A stretch of DNA of 57,416 nucleotides, taken from positions 1 through 57,416 of the forward strand of contig MNVA01000109.1 in the NCBI GenBank assembly GCA_001871325.1. Direction: 5' to 3'. Numbering within the stretch: the first letter of the stretch is position 1; the number at the start of each line of letters is the position of its first letter. The DNA is from Ignavibacteria bacterium CG1_02_37_35. GTDB lineage: Bacteria; Bacteroidota; Ignavibacteria; Ignavibacteriales; Ignavibacteriaceae. A model generated the notes under the pieces. That model did not search any database. It saw nothing but the letters and a program-made list of their open reading frames with translations, and had not been told where the DNA came from. Below are positions 18,406 through 27,198 of the stretch, piece by piece. A program made the position numbers and the translations under genes.

Positions 18406-19568
18406 TGAGCGAGAGAAAATTATATGGACTAACTGCTCTTTTTCAAACTCCGGATGAAATTGTTCATGCCGCTAAGAAAGTTCAGGACTCCGGGTACAAA
18501 AAATACGATGTCCATACGCCTTACCCGGTACACGGAATGGATGCAGCGATGAAACTGAAGCCTTCAAATTTAGGGTATGTTACTTTGATCTTTGGATTAT
18601 CCGGGGCTGCCTTTGCGCTGTTGTTTATGTACTGGGCGATGTCGAAAGATTATCCGATGATCATCGGAGGGAAACCATTTTTTGCTTTACCGGCATTTAT
18701 CCCTATCACCTTTGAAATAACCGTATTGTTAGCAACACTTGCAACAGTTATCGGAATGTTAACTTTCTACTTCAAATTTCCAAATAACAGTCAACCTCTT
18801 CATGATACTCCTTATATGAAAGCCGTCTCTTCGGATAAATATGGAATTTGTATTGAAGCAGATGATGAATTATTCGATCTTGAAAAAGTTAAACATTTAT
18901 TCAAAGAACTAAACGGGCAAAATGTTTCCGAGATATATTTCCCGGTTACAGAACCATTCAAAATTTTTGAACCGAAATTTTTAATATTGCTTGCGGTTGT
19001 TGCCCTCTCAACTTCGGCAGTTACTTATCTAACACTAAATAAACTATTATACATTACGCCTTATAATTGGCTGATGAATCAGAACAGGGTTAATGTACAA
19101 TCAAAAAGTACTTTTTATGCGGATGGTTTTGGTATGAGAAAACCGGTTGAAGGAACGGTCGCAAGAGGTTTTATTCCTTATGAATATAAAGGACTTGCCG
19201 CGCCGGTTGTTCCACTTTCAAATCCATTACTTCCTACCGCACAAATATTACAACTTGGAAGGAAAAGATTTTTAACCTTCTGTTCCCCTTGCCACGGAAA
19301 CTTTGGCGATGGCGATAGCAGGTTACGCGGACAATTTCCAAATCCACCAAGTTTACATTCTGAGAAAGTCCGTGGTTGGCATGATGGAAATATTTATCAT
19401 GTAATTGTGAATGGACAAAATGTAATGCCCTCTTATTCGTCCCAGCTTTCACGCGATGACCGATGGGCTGTAATTCATTACATCAGGGCGTTACAAAAAG
19501 CGAAAAATGCTTCTCCATCTGAAATTTTAGAAGCGAAAAAGGAGACCCCGTCAAATGCCGCAAAATGA
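18402..19568 (+). CDS. Alternative complex III ActD-ActE fusion (DUF3341 plus monoheme cytochrome c)
   Basis: 388 residues in one uninterrupted frame. Residues 1-185 are ActD-like (DUF3341): a short cytoplasmic part beginning [15 protein letters not shown], two membrane helices and a conserved soluble tail. After a third helix ([17 protein letters not shown]), residues of about 215-375 are ActE-like, with one c-type heme site (CSPCH) and the axial-ligand region [14 protein letters not shown]. In the best-studied complexes these are separate subunits, so this looks like a gene fusion that keeps the heme on the periplasmic side. The start ATG 18402 overlaps actC by four bases. Confidence 0.9.
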   Translation: MMSERKLYGLTALFQTPDEIVHAAKKVQDSGYKKYDVHTPYPVHGMDAAMKLKPSNLGYVTLIFGLSGAAFALLFMYWAMSKDYPMIIGGKPFFALPAFIPITFEITVLLATLATVIGMLTFYFKFPNNSQPLHDTPYMKAVSSDKYGICIEADDELFDLEKVKHLFKELNGQNVSEIYFPVTEPFKIFEPKFLILLAVVALSTSAVTYLTLNKLLYITPYNWLMNQNRVNVQSKSTFYADGFGMRKPVEGTVARGFIPYEYKGLAAPVVPLSNPLLPTAQILQLGRKRFLTFCSPCHGNFGDGDSRLRGQFPNPPSLHSEKVRGWHDGNIYHVIVNGQNVMPSYSSQLSRDDRWAVIHYIRALQKAKNASPSEILEAKKETPSNAAK

Positions 19569-20745
19569 TTTAATCTATCAAAAGAAAAATCTTCCTGAGA
19601 GTTTAAAGCGATTGGGTTTCATTCTTCTTGGAATCGGTTTGGCGCTTGGTTTAGCCGGATTTTTATTTGATGCGCAAAGGGCTTTTTTTAATTATTTACT
19701 CACTTTTATTTTTATTATGAGTATTGCGGTTGGTTCGCTCTTTTTAATTGCGCTTGAATATATTGCTGGCGCTGAATGGAGTACGCCGATAAGAAGAATC
19801 CCGGAATTTTTTGCATCGTCAATTCCGCTTCTGTTTGTTTTGGTAATTCCTTTGTTGCTTAACATTCACTCTATTTTTGAATGGTCTCAAAAAAATGTAG
19901 TTGCCGGGGATAAAATTTTAACCGGTAAATCTCCCTATTTGAATGCGTCATTCTTCGTAATCAGAACAATTTTAACAATTGGGATATGGTCGCTCTTTTA
20001 CTTTTTATTCGTAAGAAATTCGCGTAGACAAGATATCACAAAAGATCAACTTCTTACAAAAAAGAACATCAAGTTATCGGCAATATTTATCCCGGTATTT
20101 GCGATAACCGTAACTCTTGCCGCAATTGATTGGCTGATGAGTTTGGCGCCGCATTGGTTTTCAACAATTTTCGGGATTTACTTTTTTGCCGGTTCGTTTG
20201 TGGCTGCTCTGGCGGCGGTAACTCTAGCGATAATTCTTTTAAAAGAAAAGGGGTATCTCCATCCAAGAATGACTAATGAACATCTTTTTAGTCTTGGCGC
20301 TTTGCAGTTTACCTTTATTAATTTTTGGGCGTATATTGCTTTTTCACAGTTCATGTTAATCTGGTACGCTAACCTGCCGGAAGAAACAGTCTGGTTTATC
20401 GCGCGATGGGGTGGAATGTGGACGTATATTTCTTTAGGATTGATCTTTGCTCATTTTCTTGTTCCGTATGCAGTTTTACTTTCACAGCCGGCAAAAATGG
20501 ATCCGAAACGATTGAAGTTTATTTCAATCTGGATATTAGCCGCACATGCGCTTGATCTTTATTGGCTGATCATGCCGCAAGTTCATACTGCAAATGCGGG
20601 AATACTATCAATCGTTTTTGAATTCGGTTTTCTTATTGCGGCAGTCGGTGGATTTTTATTGGTTTTCTATTTCAATGCGAAAAAACATAATCTCGTTCCG
20701 GTAGGCGATCCGAAACTTGAAAAAGGTTTAAACTTTAGATTATAA
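19555..20745 (+). CDS. actF: Alternative complex III membrane subunit ActF (NrfD-like)
   Basis: 396 residues with about ten predicted membrane helices and no cofactor motif, homologous in kind to ActC. Typical segments are AAIDWLMSLAPHWFSTIFG in the middle and ARWGGMWTYISL later. It completes the membrane core of alternative complex III. The start ATG 19555 overlaps the fusion gene by 14 bases. A monoheme cytochrome gene follows 12 bases after the stop. Confidence 0.92.
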   Translation: MPQNDLIYQKKNLPESLKRLGFILLGIGLALGLAGFLFDAQRAFFNYLLTFIFIMSIAVGSLFLIALEYIAGAEWSTPIRRIPEFFASSIPLLFVLVIPLLLNIHSIFEWSQKNVVAGDKILTGKSPYLNASFFVIRTILTIGIWSLFYFLFVRNSRRQDITKDQLLTKKNIKLSAIFIPVFAITVTLAAIDWLMSLAPHWFSTIFGIYFFAGSFVAALAAVTLAIILLKEKGYLHPRMTNEHLFSLGALQFTFINFWAYIAFSQFMLIWYANLPEETVWFIARWGGMWTYISLGLIFAHFLVPYAVLLSQPAKMDPKRLKFISIWILAAHALDLYWLIMPQVHTANAGILSIVFEFGFLIAAVGGFLLVFYFNAKKHNLVPVGDPKLEKGLNFRL

Positions 20746-20757
20746 TCGTAAACAACT

Positions 20758-21681
20758 ATGGCAAAAATAAAATTTTCTTTTTCCGATCTACTGAACAATC
20801 CGATTAAAATAATAGCGGCAATCTATCCTTATATGTTAGTCGTTATCATCGGAATCGGTTTTTTCTACATTCGAAATTCCGGTACACTGGTTCAAAACAA
20901 AATAGCACCAAAGATTGACGATTCGACAAATATTGTAACTGATTTACCCTTTGAGGATGCAAAAATTGCAGCGGCAGTTGATCTGAAAGATTTTACGGAA
21001 ATAAATCCGGCATTAGTTGAAAAAGGGAAAAAACTTTTCGAAACCGCTTGTTCATCTTGCCATGGAACAAATGGAAAAGGGGACGGACCCGCTGGAATTG
21101 CTCTTAATCCTAAGCCAAGAAATTTTCATTTAGTTGAAGGTTGGAAGAACGGAAGAAAAACCACAGAAATATATACTACGCTGCAAAAAGGAATTTTAGC
21201 AACCGGGATGCCGGGATTTGATTATTTAGCTCCTTCGGAAAGAATCGCCATCATTCAATTTATCCGCTCGTGGATGCCTGAGCCTCCGAAAGATACTCCG
21301 CAAGAAGTAACCGCACTTGATCAAACATACGCACTTTCAGCAGGCACAAAAGTACCCGGAACAATTCCCGTTGTATCGGCAGAGAAATTATATGAGGCAA
21401 ATTATTCAGAGAGAATTTGGAAAATAAATTTTGCCCTGGCTAAACTTTCAAATGAAAAATTGACGAACGAATCTGCAAAAATCTTTTTTAGTGTTACTAC
21501 CAATCAGCAAAAAGCGTTGGTTACATTGTTTAATTCTTCATCATGGAGAAGCAGTGAAAAAGAATTCCTTGAAGTTATTACCAATAATCTAAAAGAGAAT
21601 GGTTTTTCAGGAAAAGTTTTTTCACTCAGCAGCACCGAACTTTCTAATTTATTTAACTTATTAAAAAGTGTCGCCGTATAA
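20758..21681 (+). CDS. Membrane-anchored monoheme cytochrome c
   Basis: 307 residues. An N-terminal membrane anchor (PYMLVVIIGIGFFYI) is followed by one cytochrome c domain with the heme site CSSCHG near residue 98, and then a C-terminal region of roughly 120 residues with no recognised fold. It is encoded between actF and the oxidase genes. Because oxidase subunit II here has no cytochrome domain of its own, this protein could carry electrons from alternative complex III to the CuA centre; that role is inferred from position. Confidence 0.85.
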   Translation: MAKIKFSFSDLLNNPIKIIAAIYPYMLVVIIGIGFFYIRNSGTLVQNKIAPKIDDSTNIVTDLPFEDAKIAAAVDLKDFTEINPALVEKGKKLFETACSSCHGTNGKGDGPAGIALNPKPRNFHLVEGWKNGRKTTEIYTTLQKGILATGMPGFDYLAPSERIAIIQFIRSWMPEPPKDTPQEVTALDQTYALSAGTKVPGTIPVVSAEKLYEANYSERIWKINFALAKLSNEKLTNESAKIFFSVTTNQQKALVTLFNSSSWRSSEKEFLEVITNNLKENGFSGKVFSLSSTELSNLFNLLKSVAV

Positions 21682-21682
21682 T

Positions 21683-22522
21683 ATGAAAATGAAAAATTCA
21701 ACACTTTTCTTTCCCTCGAAATGGAGAACGATGATTCCCTTTCCTTTGGGAAGGGTTAGGGATGGGCTTTTACTTCTGATCCTTTTTTCCTTCCAGCTAA
21801 ATTTTGCCGCTAACGGAGAAAAAAGCAAACCTGTAATACCCGGAATAAATGAAAAACTTGGGCAACACATTGCTTTGCAGTCTGTTTTTCATGATGAAAG
21901 CGGGAAACAAATTTCGATGCAGGAAGTAATTACAAGACCAACCGTGCTTATGTTGGTGTATTATGACTGTCCGAGTTTGTGTAATCCTTTAATGGTGGAG
22001 GTCGCATCGCTGGTTGATAGAATTGATTTAGTCCTTGCAAAAGATTATCAACTGGTTTGTGTCTCAATTGATGAAACAGAAACAGCAGCGATAGCGGCAA
22101 AGAAAAGACAAAATATTTTAGCTGCTATTCAGACACAATTTCCACCGGACGGATGGAGATTTTTAACCGGGGATAGAGAAAATATTTTAAAGCTGACAAA
22201 CTCTGCCGGTTTTTCATTTAAAAAAGAAAATGGGCAGATTGCGCACACACCAACGCTCATTTTAGTTTCTCCTAAAGGAGTAATTACCCGTTATCTGCTT
22301 GGCACTTCGTTTCTTCCGTTCGATTTAAAAATGTCAATCATTGAGGCTTCAGAAGGGAAAATTTCTCCCACGATTGCCAAAGTGTTAAAATTTTGTTTCA
22401 ATTATGACCCTGCCGGAAGAAAATATGTGTTGAATATTACCAGAATTGCGGGAGCCGGAATTTTATTGACAGCAATTGTGTTAGTAATAGTGTTATCCAT
22501 TAAGCCAAAAAAATCCGTATAG
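21683..22522 (+). CDS. SCO1/SenC-type copper chaperone for cytochrome oxidase
   Basis: 280 residues from ATG 21683. A thioredoxin-fold SCO domain carries the copper-binding CPSLC (Cys96 and Cys100) and the distal histidine in IAHTPTLIL, with a C-terminal membrane helix (GAGILLTAIVLVIVLSI). It delivers copper to the CuA site of oxidase subunit II. The N-terminal 30 residues are odd: residues 18-29, just before the signal-peptide core, are encoded by a near-copy of the palindromic repeat found in actB, read in another frame. A GTG at 21668 would overlap the previous gene and is less likely. Confidence 0.92.
   Translation: MKMKNSTLFFPSKWRTMIPFPLGRVRDGLLLLILFSFQLNFAANGEKSKPVIPGINEKLGQHIALQSVFHDESGKQISMQEVITRPTVLMLVYYDCPSLCNPLMVEVASLVDRIDLVLAKDYQLVCVSIDETETAAIAAKKRQNILAAIQTQFPPDGWRFLTGDRENILKLTNSAGFSFKKENGQIAHTPTLILVSPKGVITRYLLGTSFLPFDLKMSIIEASEGKISPTIAKVLKFCFNYDPAGRKYVLNITRIAGAGILLTAIVLVIVLSIKPKKSV
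21734..21769. repeat. Copy of the palindromic repeat within the SCO1 signal-peptide region
   Basis: 36 bp matching 15679-15714 in actB at 34 positions, with the internal hairpin TTCC..GGAA and the end GGGATGGGCTT. Read in frame 1 it gives [12 protein letters not shown], whereas the actB copy in another frame gives [12 protein letters not shown]. Confidence 0.8.
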
Positions 22523-22542
22523 AGTTAAGAGGTTAAGTTTTC

Positions 22543-24180
22543 ATGCACGATAAAGAACAGTCAGTTAGTTATTTAGATTATAAAGGAAAACACTCCGGCA
22601 TTTTTGCGTGGATTCTATCAACCGATCATAAACGTATCGGTTTGCTATATCTTATGGCATCTCTGTTATTTTTTGCAGTCGGCGTTACGTTCGGATTTTT
22701 AATGCGATTAGAACTTATTGCTCCGGGCAGAACAATTATGGATGCGCAGACGTACAATTCATTATTTACGCTGCACGGCATCATCATGATTTTTCTTTTT
22801 GTTATTCCAGGTTTGCCGGCGGTGTTTGGAAATTTTTTCCTGCCGATTCTCATCGGCGCAAAGGATGTTGCATTTCCAAGACTAAATTTACTCTCCTGGT
22901 GGTTATATGTTCTTGGCGCATTGTTAGCGGTGATTTCGGTTTTTCTTCCCGGGGGACCTGCCGATACCGGCTGGACTTTTTACATCCCGTATAGCATCCG
23001 ATCAACCACGAACGTAATGCCTGCTTTAATCGCGGCATTTATTCTGGGCTTTTCTTCAATCTTAACAGGGTTAAATTTTATTGTTACGATTCACCGTATG
23101 CGGGCGCCGGGAATGACTTTCTTCAAAATGCCGTTGTTTGCATGGTCATTGTATGCGACTGCTTGGGTGCAAATTTTAGCGACTCCGATAATTGGAATTA
23201 CGCTTTTATTAGTAACGATTGAACGAATGTTTGGCGTTGGATTATTTGACCCTGCGTTGGGAGGTGATCCCGTTTTGTACCAACATTTATTCTGGATTTA
23301 TTCTCATCCCGCAGTTTATATAATGATCTTGCCCGCAATGGGAGTGGTTACGGAGATCATCCCGGTTTTTTCTCATCGAACAATTTTTGGTTATAAATTT
23401 ATTGCTTTTTCGAGTTGTGCAATCGCCCTTTTCGGTTCGATGGTTTGGGCACATCATATGTTTACGGTGGGGATGAGTGAAACGGCTCAAGTTATATTTT
23501 CTTTGCTAACGTTTCTTGTAGCAATTCCAAGTGCTATTAAAGTTTTCAATTGGGTTGCTACCTTGTACAAAGGTTCTATCTCTACCGATGCCCCTTTATT
23601 ATACGCATTGGGATTTATTTTCCTTTTTTCTATCGGCGGATTTACAGGATTAATTCAAGGTGCATTATCTGTTAATATGCACATCCACGATACTTCTTTT
23701 ATTGTTGCGCATTTCCACTATGTAATGTTTGGAGGAACGGGATTCGGGATTTTTGCCGCGATGCACTATTGGTTTCCGAAAATGTTTGGCAAAATGTATA
23801 ACATGAAAACTGCGAAAGTCGGCTTCTGGACTTTGTTTGTCGGGTTTAATACATTATATTTTCCAATGTTCGTAATGGGCTGGTTAGGGATGCCGAGAAG
23901 ATATTTCGATTATTTGCCGGAGTTTCAAATCTATCATTTTATTTCAACTATTGGTTCATGGATATTAATCGTCGGTTTAATTATTATGTTTACAAATTTT
24001 ATTAAAGCTTTGCGGAGTAAAACAAGTTACACAAATATTAATCCTTGGAGCGGAGAAACACTTGAATGGACTGTTCCAAATAAACCACCGTTAGAGAATT
24101 TTGAAGTTATTCCGACTATCACTGCCGGACCTTATGAGTATAAAGACAATGATGAAATCTTAACCAAGGAGGACAATTGA
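22543..24180 (+). CDS. coxA: Cytochrome c oxidase subunit I
   Basis: 545 residues, 12 or more membrane helices. The conserved heme-copper ligands are present: HGIIMIF (low-spin heme), WIYSHPAVYI with the CuB His and the cross-linked Tyr, and HDTSFIVAHFHYVMFGG with heme a3, CuB and heme ligands. The HPAVY motif is typical of A-type oxidases. It is the catalytic subunit that reduces oxygen to water and pumps protons. It starts 20 bases after the SCO1 gene and overlaps subunit III. Confidence 0.97.
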   Translation: MHDKEQSVSYLDYKGKHSGIFAWILSTDHKRIGLLYLMASLLFFAVGVTFGFLMRLELIAPGRTIMDAQTYNSLFTLHGIIMIFLFVIPGLPAVFGNFFLPILIGAKDVAFPRLNLLSWWLYVLGALLAVISVFLPGGPADTGWTFYIPYSIRSTTNVMPALIAAFILGFSSILTGLNFIVTIHRMRAPGMTFFKMPLFAWSLYATAWVQILATPIIGITLLLVTIERMFGVGLFDPALGGDPVLYQHLFWIYSHPAVYIMILPAMGVVTEIIPVFSHRTIFGYKFIAFSSCAIALFGSMVWAHHMFTVGMSETAQVIFSLLTFLVAIPSAIKVFNWVATLYKGSISTDAPLLYALGFIFLFSIGGFTGLIQGALSVNMHIHDTSFIVAHFHYVMFGGTGFGIFAAMHYWFPKMFGKMYNMKTAKVGFWTLFVGFNTLYFPMFVMGWLGMPRRYFDYLPEFQIYHFISTIGSWILIVGLIIMFTNFIKALRSKTSYTNINPWSGETLEWTVPNKPPLENFEVIPTITAGPYEYKDNDEILTKEDN

Positions 24181-24800
24181 GCGTAGTTGCCGAACACATT
24201 TCTGAACATGTCCATCGAGACGATCTTGGTTCCCGTATGGGAATTTGGCTTTTTCTTTTTACTGAATTAGTTTTATTCGGAGGAATGTTCCTCGTTTATG
24301 CCGTTTACAGATTTACGTATCAGCAAGAGTTTCATGTTGCCGCAAAAGAATTAAATACTTTAATCGGCACGCTTAATACGCTTATTCTTTTAACAAGCAG
24401 TTTAACCATGGTGCTGGCAATCGTCGCCATTCGAAAGGATAATAAGTTCTTATCTATTTTTTTTCAGGTGATCACCATTTTTTTAGCTTTTGGTTTTATG
24501 GTGAATAAATATTTTGAATGGATGGCTAAAATTCACCATGGAATTTATCCCGGTTCCGAAACTCTTCTTGCTAAAGGAAATGGGGAAATATTGTTTTTCG
24601 GATTATATTACGTGATGACCGGGTTACACGGTTTGCATGTGCTTATCGGTATGGTACTGATTGGTGTTATGACAAGATTCACGATGAAAGGTACCGTTAA
24701 CTCGGATAAATATATTCATCTTGAAGCTGCAGGGCTTTATTGGCATTTAGTTGATATCATTTGGATCTTTTTATTCCCGCTTTTCTATTTAATTACTTGA
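24177..24800 (+). CDS. coxC: Cytochrome c oxidase subunit III
   Basis: 207 residues with about five membrane helices; GSRMGIWLFLFTELVLFGGMF at the start and YYVMTGLHGLHVLIG towards the C-terminus are family signatures. It starts with TTG 24177, overlapping the coxA stop by four bases, and is preceded by an excellent AAGGAGG ribosome binding site at 24166-24172. It stabilises subunit I and may bind lipid or guide oxygen; the short form without the first two helices is common in this family. Confidence 0.94.
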   Translation: MSVVAEHISEHVHRDDLGSRMGIWLFLFTELVLFGGMFLVYAVYRFTYQQEFHVAAKELNTLIGTLNTLILLTSSLTMVLAIVAIRKDNKFLSIFFQVITIFLAFGFMVNKYFEWMAKIHHGIYPGSETLLAKGNGEILFFGLYYVMTGLHGLHVLIGMVLIGVMTRFTMKGTVNSDKYIHLEAAGLYWHLVDIIWIFLFPLFYLIT

Positions 24801-24829
24801 GGAAGGGAAATTTATTATTGGCTATTAAC

Positions 24830-24866
24830 TATTGATTATTGACTATTTATTAGTCAATAATCAATA
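24830..24866. repeat. Perfect 16-bp inverted repeat between coxC and the subunit IV gene
   Basis: The arms are TATTGATTATTGACTA (24830-24845) and its exact complement (24851-24866), with a five-base loop. It is very AT-rich, has no T-tail and lies within the oxidase operon, 25 bases before the next start. It may act as an mRNA stability or attenuation hairpin, or be a small dispersed element. Confidence 0.75.
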
Positions 24867-24891
24867 ATAAATTAAACAGGAATTTTTTTAT

Positions 24892-25191
24892 ATGAATGAA
24901 GATCATTTGCAACATACGATTGAACATAAACCTACGTACGGAATTTATATCCTGGTTTGGCTTGTTCTACTGATGCTTACCGGCGTTACTGTTGCCGTCG
25001 CCGGAATCAATTTTGGGAATATTACAGTTGCAACAGCATTAACTATTGCCATTGTTAAATCTTATTTGGTGCTGACTTTTTTTATGCATTTGAAAGCCGA
25101 AACCGCCACATTCAAATTATTTGTAGGTGTGGCTTTACTGTTCCTCTTGATTTCGATAGCTCTTTTATTTTCAGATTATAGTTTTTTATAA
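24892..25191 (+). CDS. Cytochrome c oxidase subunit IV-type small membrane protein (CtaF-like)
   Basis: 99 residues with three predicted membrane helices; HKPTYGIYILVWLVLLMLTG, then IVKSYLVLTFFMHLKAE, is the usual pattern of prokaryotic cytochrome oxidase subunit IV. It is a small accessory subunit of the oxidase. It lies 91 bases after subunit III, with a perfect hairpin in the gap, and eight bases before subunit II. Confidence 0.87.
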   Translation: MNEDHLQHTIEHKPTYGIYILVWLVLLMLTGVTVAVAGINFGNITVATALTIAIVKSYLVLTFFMHLKAETATFKLFVGVALLFLLISIALLFSDYSFL

Positions 25192-25199
25192 GGTGAAAC

Positions 25200-25850
25200 A
25201 TGATTTATGGTTCAAATCATATTGATTTAGTGAACGACGCTTTCTGGTTTATCACAGGCATTTCTGCTTTACTCTTATTCGTAATTACTTTTTTGATGAT
25301 TTATTTTGTTTTTAAGTATAACAGAAAAAAAGGAAAAAAAGCGGTTAACATTGAAGGAAATACGAAATTAGAAATCCTTTGGACGGTAATTCCCGTCATT
25401 TTAGTTATGGCGATGTTTTGGTACGGCTGGATCGGCTACCGAGATTTAAAAAATCCTCCTAAAGATGCAATGATCGTTAAAGTTACCGCACAAATGTGGA
25501 AATGGACTTTTGAGTATGACAACGGTGTTAAAGCTGATTCCCTTTACGTTCCTGTAAATAGGGCTATTCAGGTGAATCTTCATTCCCTGGATGTTAATCA
25601 TAGTTTTTTTATCCCGGCTTTCCGCTTTAAACGTGATGTTCTACCAAACAAAAACAATTCAATTTGGTTTCTGCCGGCAAATGTAGGCAAGTTCGACATT
25701 GCGTGCGCTGAATACTGCGGATTAAGTCACTCGGCAATGTATTCCAAAGTAATTGTGCTTCCGCAGCAAGAATTTGATAATTGGCTGAAAACAGAATTAG
25801 TAAAGAAGAATGCGTCCGTAACTCAATCATCTGCTGTAAATCGGAAGTAA
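25200..25850 (+). CDS. coxB: Cytochrome c oxidase subunit II (CuA subunit)
   Basis: 216 residues. Two N-terminal helices (with the KLEILWTVIPVILVMAMFW segment) anchor a periplasmic cupredoxin domain. Ligands of the binuclear CuA centre are seen in the first histidine region VNHSFFIPAF and in CAEYCGLSHSAM. There is no fused cytochrome c domain, so electrons must come from a separate cytochrome. Placing subunit II last (I-III-IV-II) is unusual, because it normally comes first. A repeat-flanked insertion follows directly. Confidence 0.94.
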   Translation: MIYGSNHIDLVNDAFWFITGISALLLFVITFLMIYFVFKYNRKKGKKAVNIEGNTKLEILWTVIPVILVMAMFWYGWIGYRDLKNPPKDAMIVKVTAQMWKWTFEYDNGVKADSLYVPVNRAIQVNLHSLDVNHSFFIPAFRFKRDVLPNKNNSIWFLPANVGKFDIACAEYCGLSHSAMYSKVIVLPQQEFDNWLKTELVKKNASVTQSSAVNRK

Positions 25851-25918
25851 AAAGTTGAAAGTATAAAGTTGAAAGTTGAAAGTAGCAAGTTGAAAGTAGC
25901 AAGTTGAAAGTGGAAAGA
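25851..25918. repeat. Tandem short repeats upstream of the four-helix-bundle gene
   Basis: Seven to fourteen-base units built from AAAGTTG and AAAGTAGCAAGTTG, beginning right after the coxB stop. The 3' part is complementary to the segment at 26275-26306, so the pair forms an inverted repeat around the gene at 25923. Confidence 0.75.
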
Positions 25919-25922
25919 TTAT

Positions 25923-26273
25923 ATGAATAAAATTTTATCTTTTGAAGATTTGTTGGTTTGGCAAAAAGCAAAAGAACAGGTTGTTGCAATTTATAAAGTA
26001 TTTCATTCTTGCCGCGACTATTCTTTTCGGGATCAAATTCAACGCGCTATAATTTCAGTGATGAATAATATTGCTGAAGGATTTGAAAGAAAATCTAATA
26101 ATGAGTTTAAGTATTTTTTAAATATATCAAAAGGGAGCAATGGAGAAGTAAGAAGTATGCTTTATGCAGCTTTGGATTTAAATTACATCGATAAGCAAAA
26201 TTTTGAGACACTAGTTTCAGGACCAAAAGAAATCTCAAAAATGCTTTTCGGATTAATCAAATCCTTAGACTAA
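25923..26273 (+). CDS. Four-helix-bundle protein of the 23S rRNA intervening-sequence (IVP) family
   Basis: 116 residues with the family signatures FEDLLVWQKAKE at the start, MNNIAEGFERKS in the middle and FLNISKGSNGEVRSM later. The family was first seen in insertions within 23S rRNA genes and is also common as a stand-alone gene scattered in Bacteroidota genomes. The molecular role is unknown; the structure is a pentameric four-helix bundle in known members. Here it interrupts the oxidase operon between subunit II and heme O synthase. It is enclosed by complementary repeat arms, so it is likely a mobile insertion rather than an oxidase component. Confidence 0.88.
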   Translation: MNKILSFEDLLVWQKAKEQVVAIYKVFHSCRDYSFRDQIQRAIISVMNNIAEGFERKSNNEFKYFLNISKGSNGEVRSMLYAALDLNYIDKQNFETLVSGPKEISKMLFGLIKSLD

Positions 26274-26274
26274 T

Positions 26275-26306
26275 ACTTGCTACTTTCTACTTTCCACTTT
26301 TAACTT
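26275..26306. repeat. Right inverted-repeat arm downstream of the four-helix-bundle gene
   Basis: Begins ACTTGCTACTTTCTAC and continues to AACTT; it is the complement of the AAAGTGGAAAG/AAAGTAGCAAGT units at 25851-25918. The ctaB ribosome binding site follows within a few bases. Confidence 0.72.
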
Positions 26307-26320
26307 ATTAATGGAGAAGA

Positions 26321-27187
26321 TTGAAAGAAAAACTTCACATATTTCTTGAACTGATTAAGTTCCGTATTACCATTTTTGTGATGATCACAACGGTCTTCGG
26401 ATACCTTTGTGCTTCAAAAATTATTGGGATAGAATTACTCGGCGCTGCGTTGGGTATATTTCTTCTCGCATCAGGTTCTGCTGCACTTAATCATTTGCAG
26501 GAGGCAGTGTTTGATGCACAAATGGAGCGGACAAAAAATCGCCCGATTCCTTCCGGTAGAATATCGAAGAAGAACGTTTTTGCAATTGTACTTATCTTAG
26601 CAATTGCTGGCTCTGTACTCCTATTTGTTTCATCGGGTTTTATTGGTGTGCTTCTTGGACTTCTTGCTTTACTCTGGTACAATGGAATTTACACACCGCT
26701 TAAACGAAAAACATCTTTTGCAATTATTCCCGGTTCGGTCATAGGAGCAATTCCACCCGTTGTTGGCTGGGTTACCGGCGGTGGAAATGTTTTTGATCCG
26801 CAAGCTTTGCTGATCGCTTTCTTCTTTTTTATTTGGCAGATACCGCATTTCTGGTTACTGTTACTTGCTTTCGGAAAAGATTATGAAGATGCCGGATACC
26901 CGACGCTGAAGAAATATTTTAATGAAAATCAGCTTGCAAGAATAACCTACGTATGGATTTGCGTTACCGGAATCACCGGTTTGCTTATGCCGTTGTTTAG
27001 TATTATTGATGTTTCGTTTGCAAGCATTGGTATTTTGATTTTGGTAATCGCATTAATTGTTCGTTCGACAATACTCCTAAAAGACAATGTAGATAAGCTC
27101 TCTCTCAGAAAAGTATTTATTGAGATCAACTTGTTTGTTATTGCTTTAATTCTATTTATTTCAATTGAAAAAATTATTCTCTTATAA
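26321..27187 (+). CDS. ctaB: Protoheme IX farnesyltransferase (heme O synthase)
   Basis: 288 residues, about nine membrane helices, UbiA superfamily. It adds farnesyl to heme b to make heme O, the precursor of heme A for the oxidase encoded upstream. The prenyl-diphosphate/metal site appears in DAQMERTKNRPIPSGRI near residue 65, and LWYNGIYTPLKRKT follows. The start is TTG 26321, with GGAGA seven bases upstream; there is no ATG in a sensible position. The location fits an oxidase operon interrupted by the preceding four-helix-bundle insertion. Confidence 0.93.
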   Translation: MKEKLHIFLELIKFRITIFVMITTVFGYLCASKIIGIELLGAALGIFLLASGSAALNHLQEAVFDAQMERTKNRPIPSGRISKKNVFAIVLILAIAGSVLLFVSSGFIGVLLGLLALLWYNGIYTPLKRKTSFAIIPGSVIGAIPPVVGWVTGGGNVFDPQALLIAFFFFIWQIPHFWLLLLAFGKDYEDAGYPTLKKYFNENQLARITYVWICVTGITGLLMPLFSIIDVSFASIGILILVIALIVRSTILLKDNVDKLSLRKVFIEINLFVIALILFISIEKIILL

Positions 27188-27198
27188 AGGTAGAGTAC

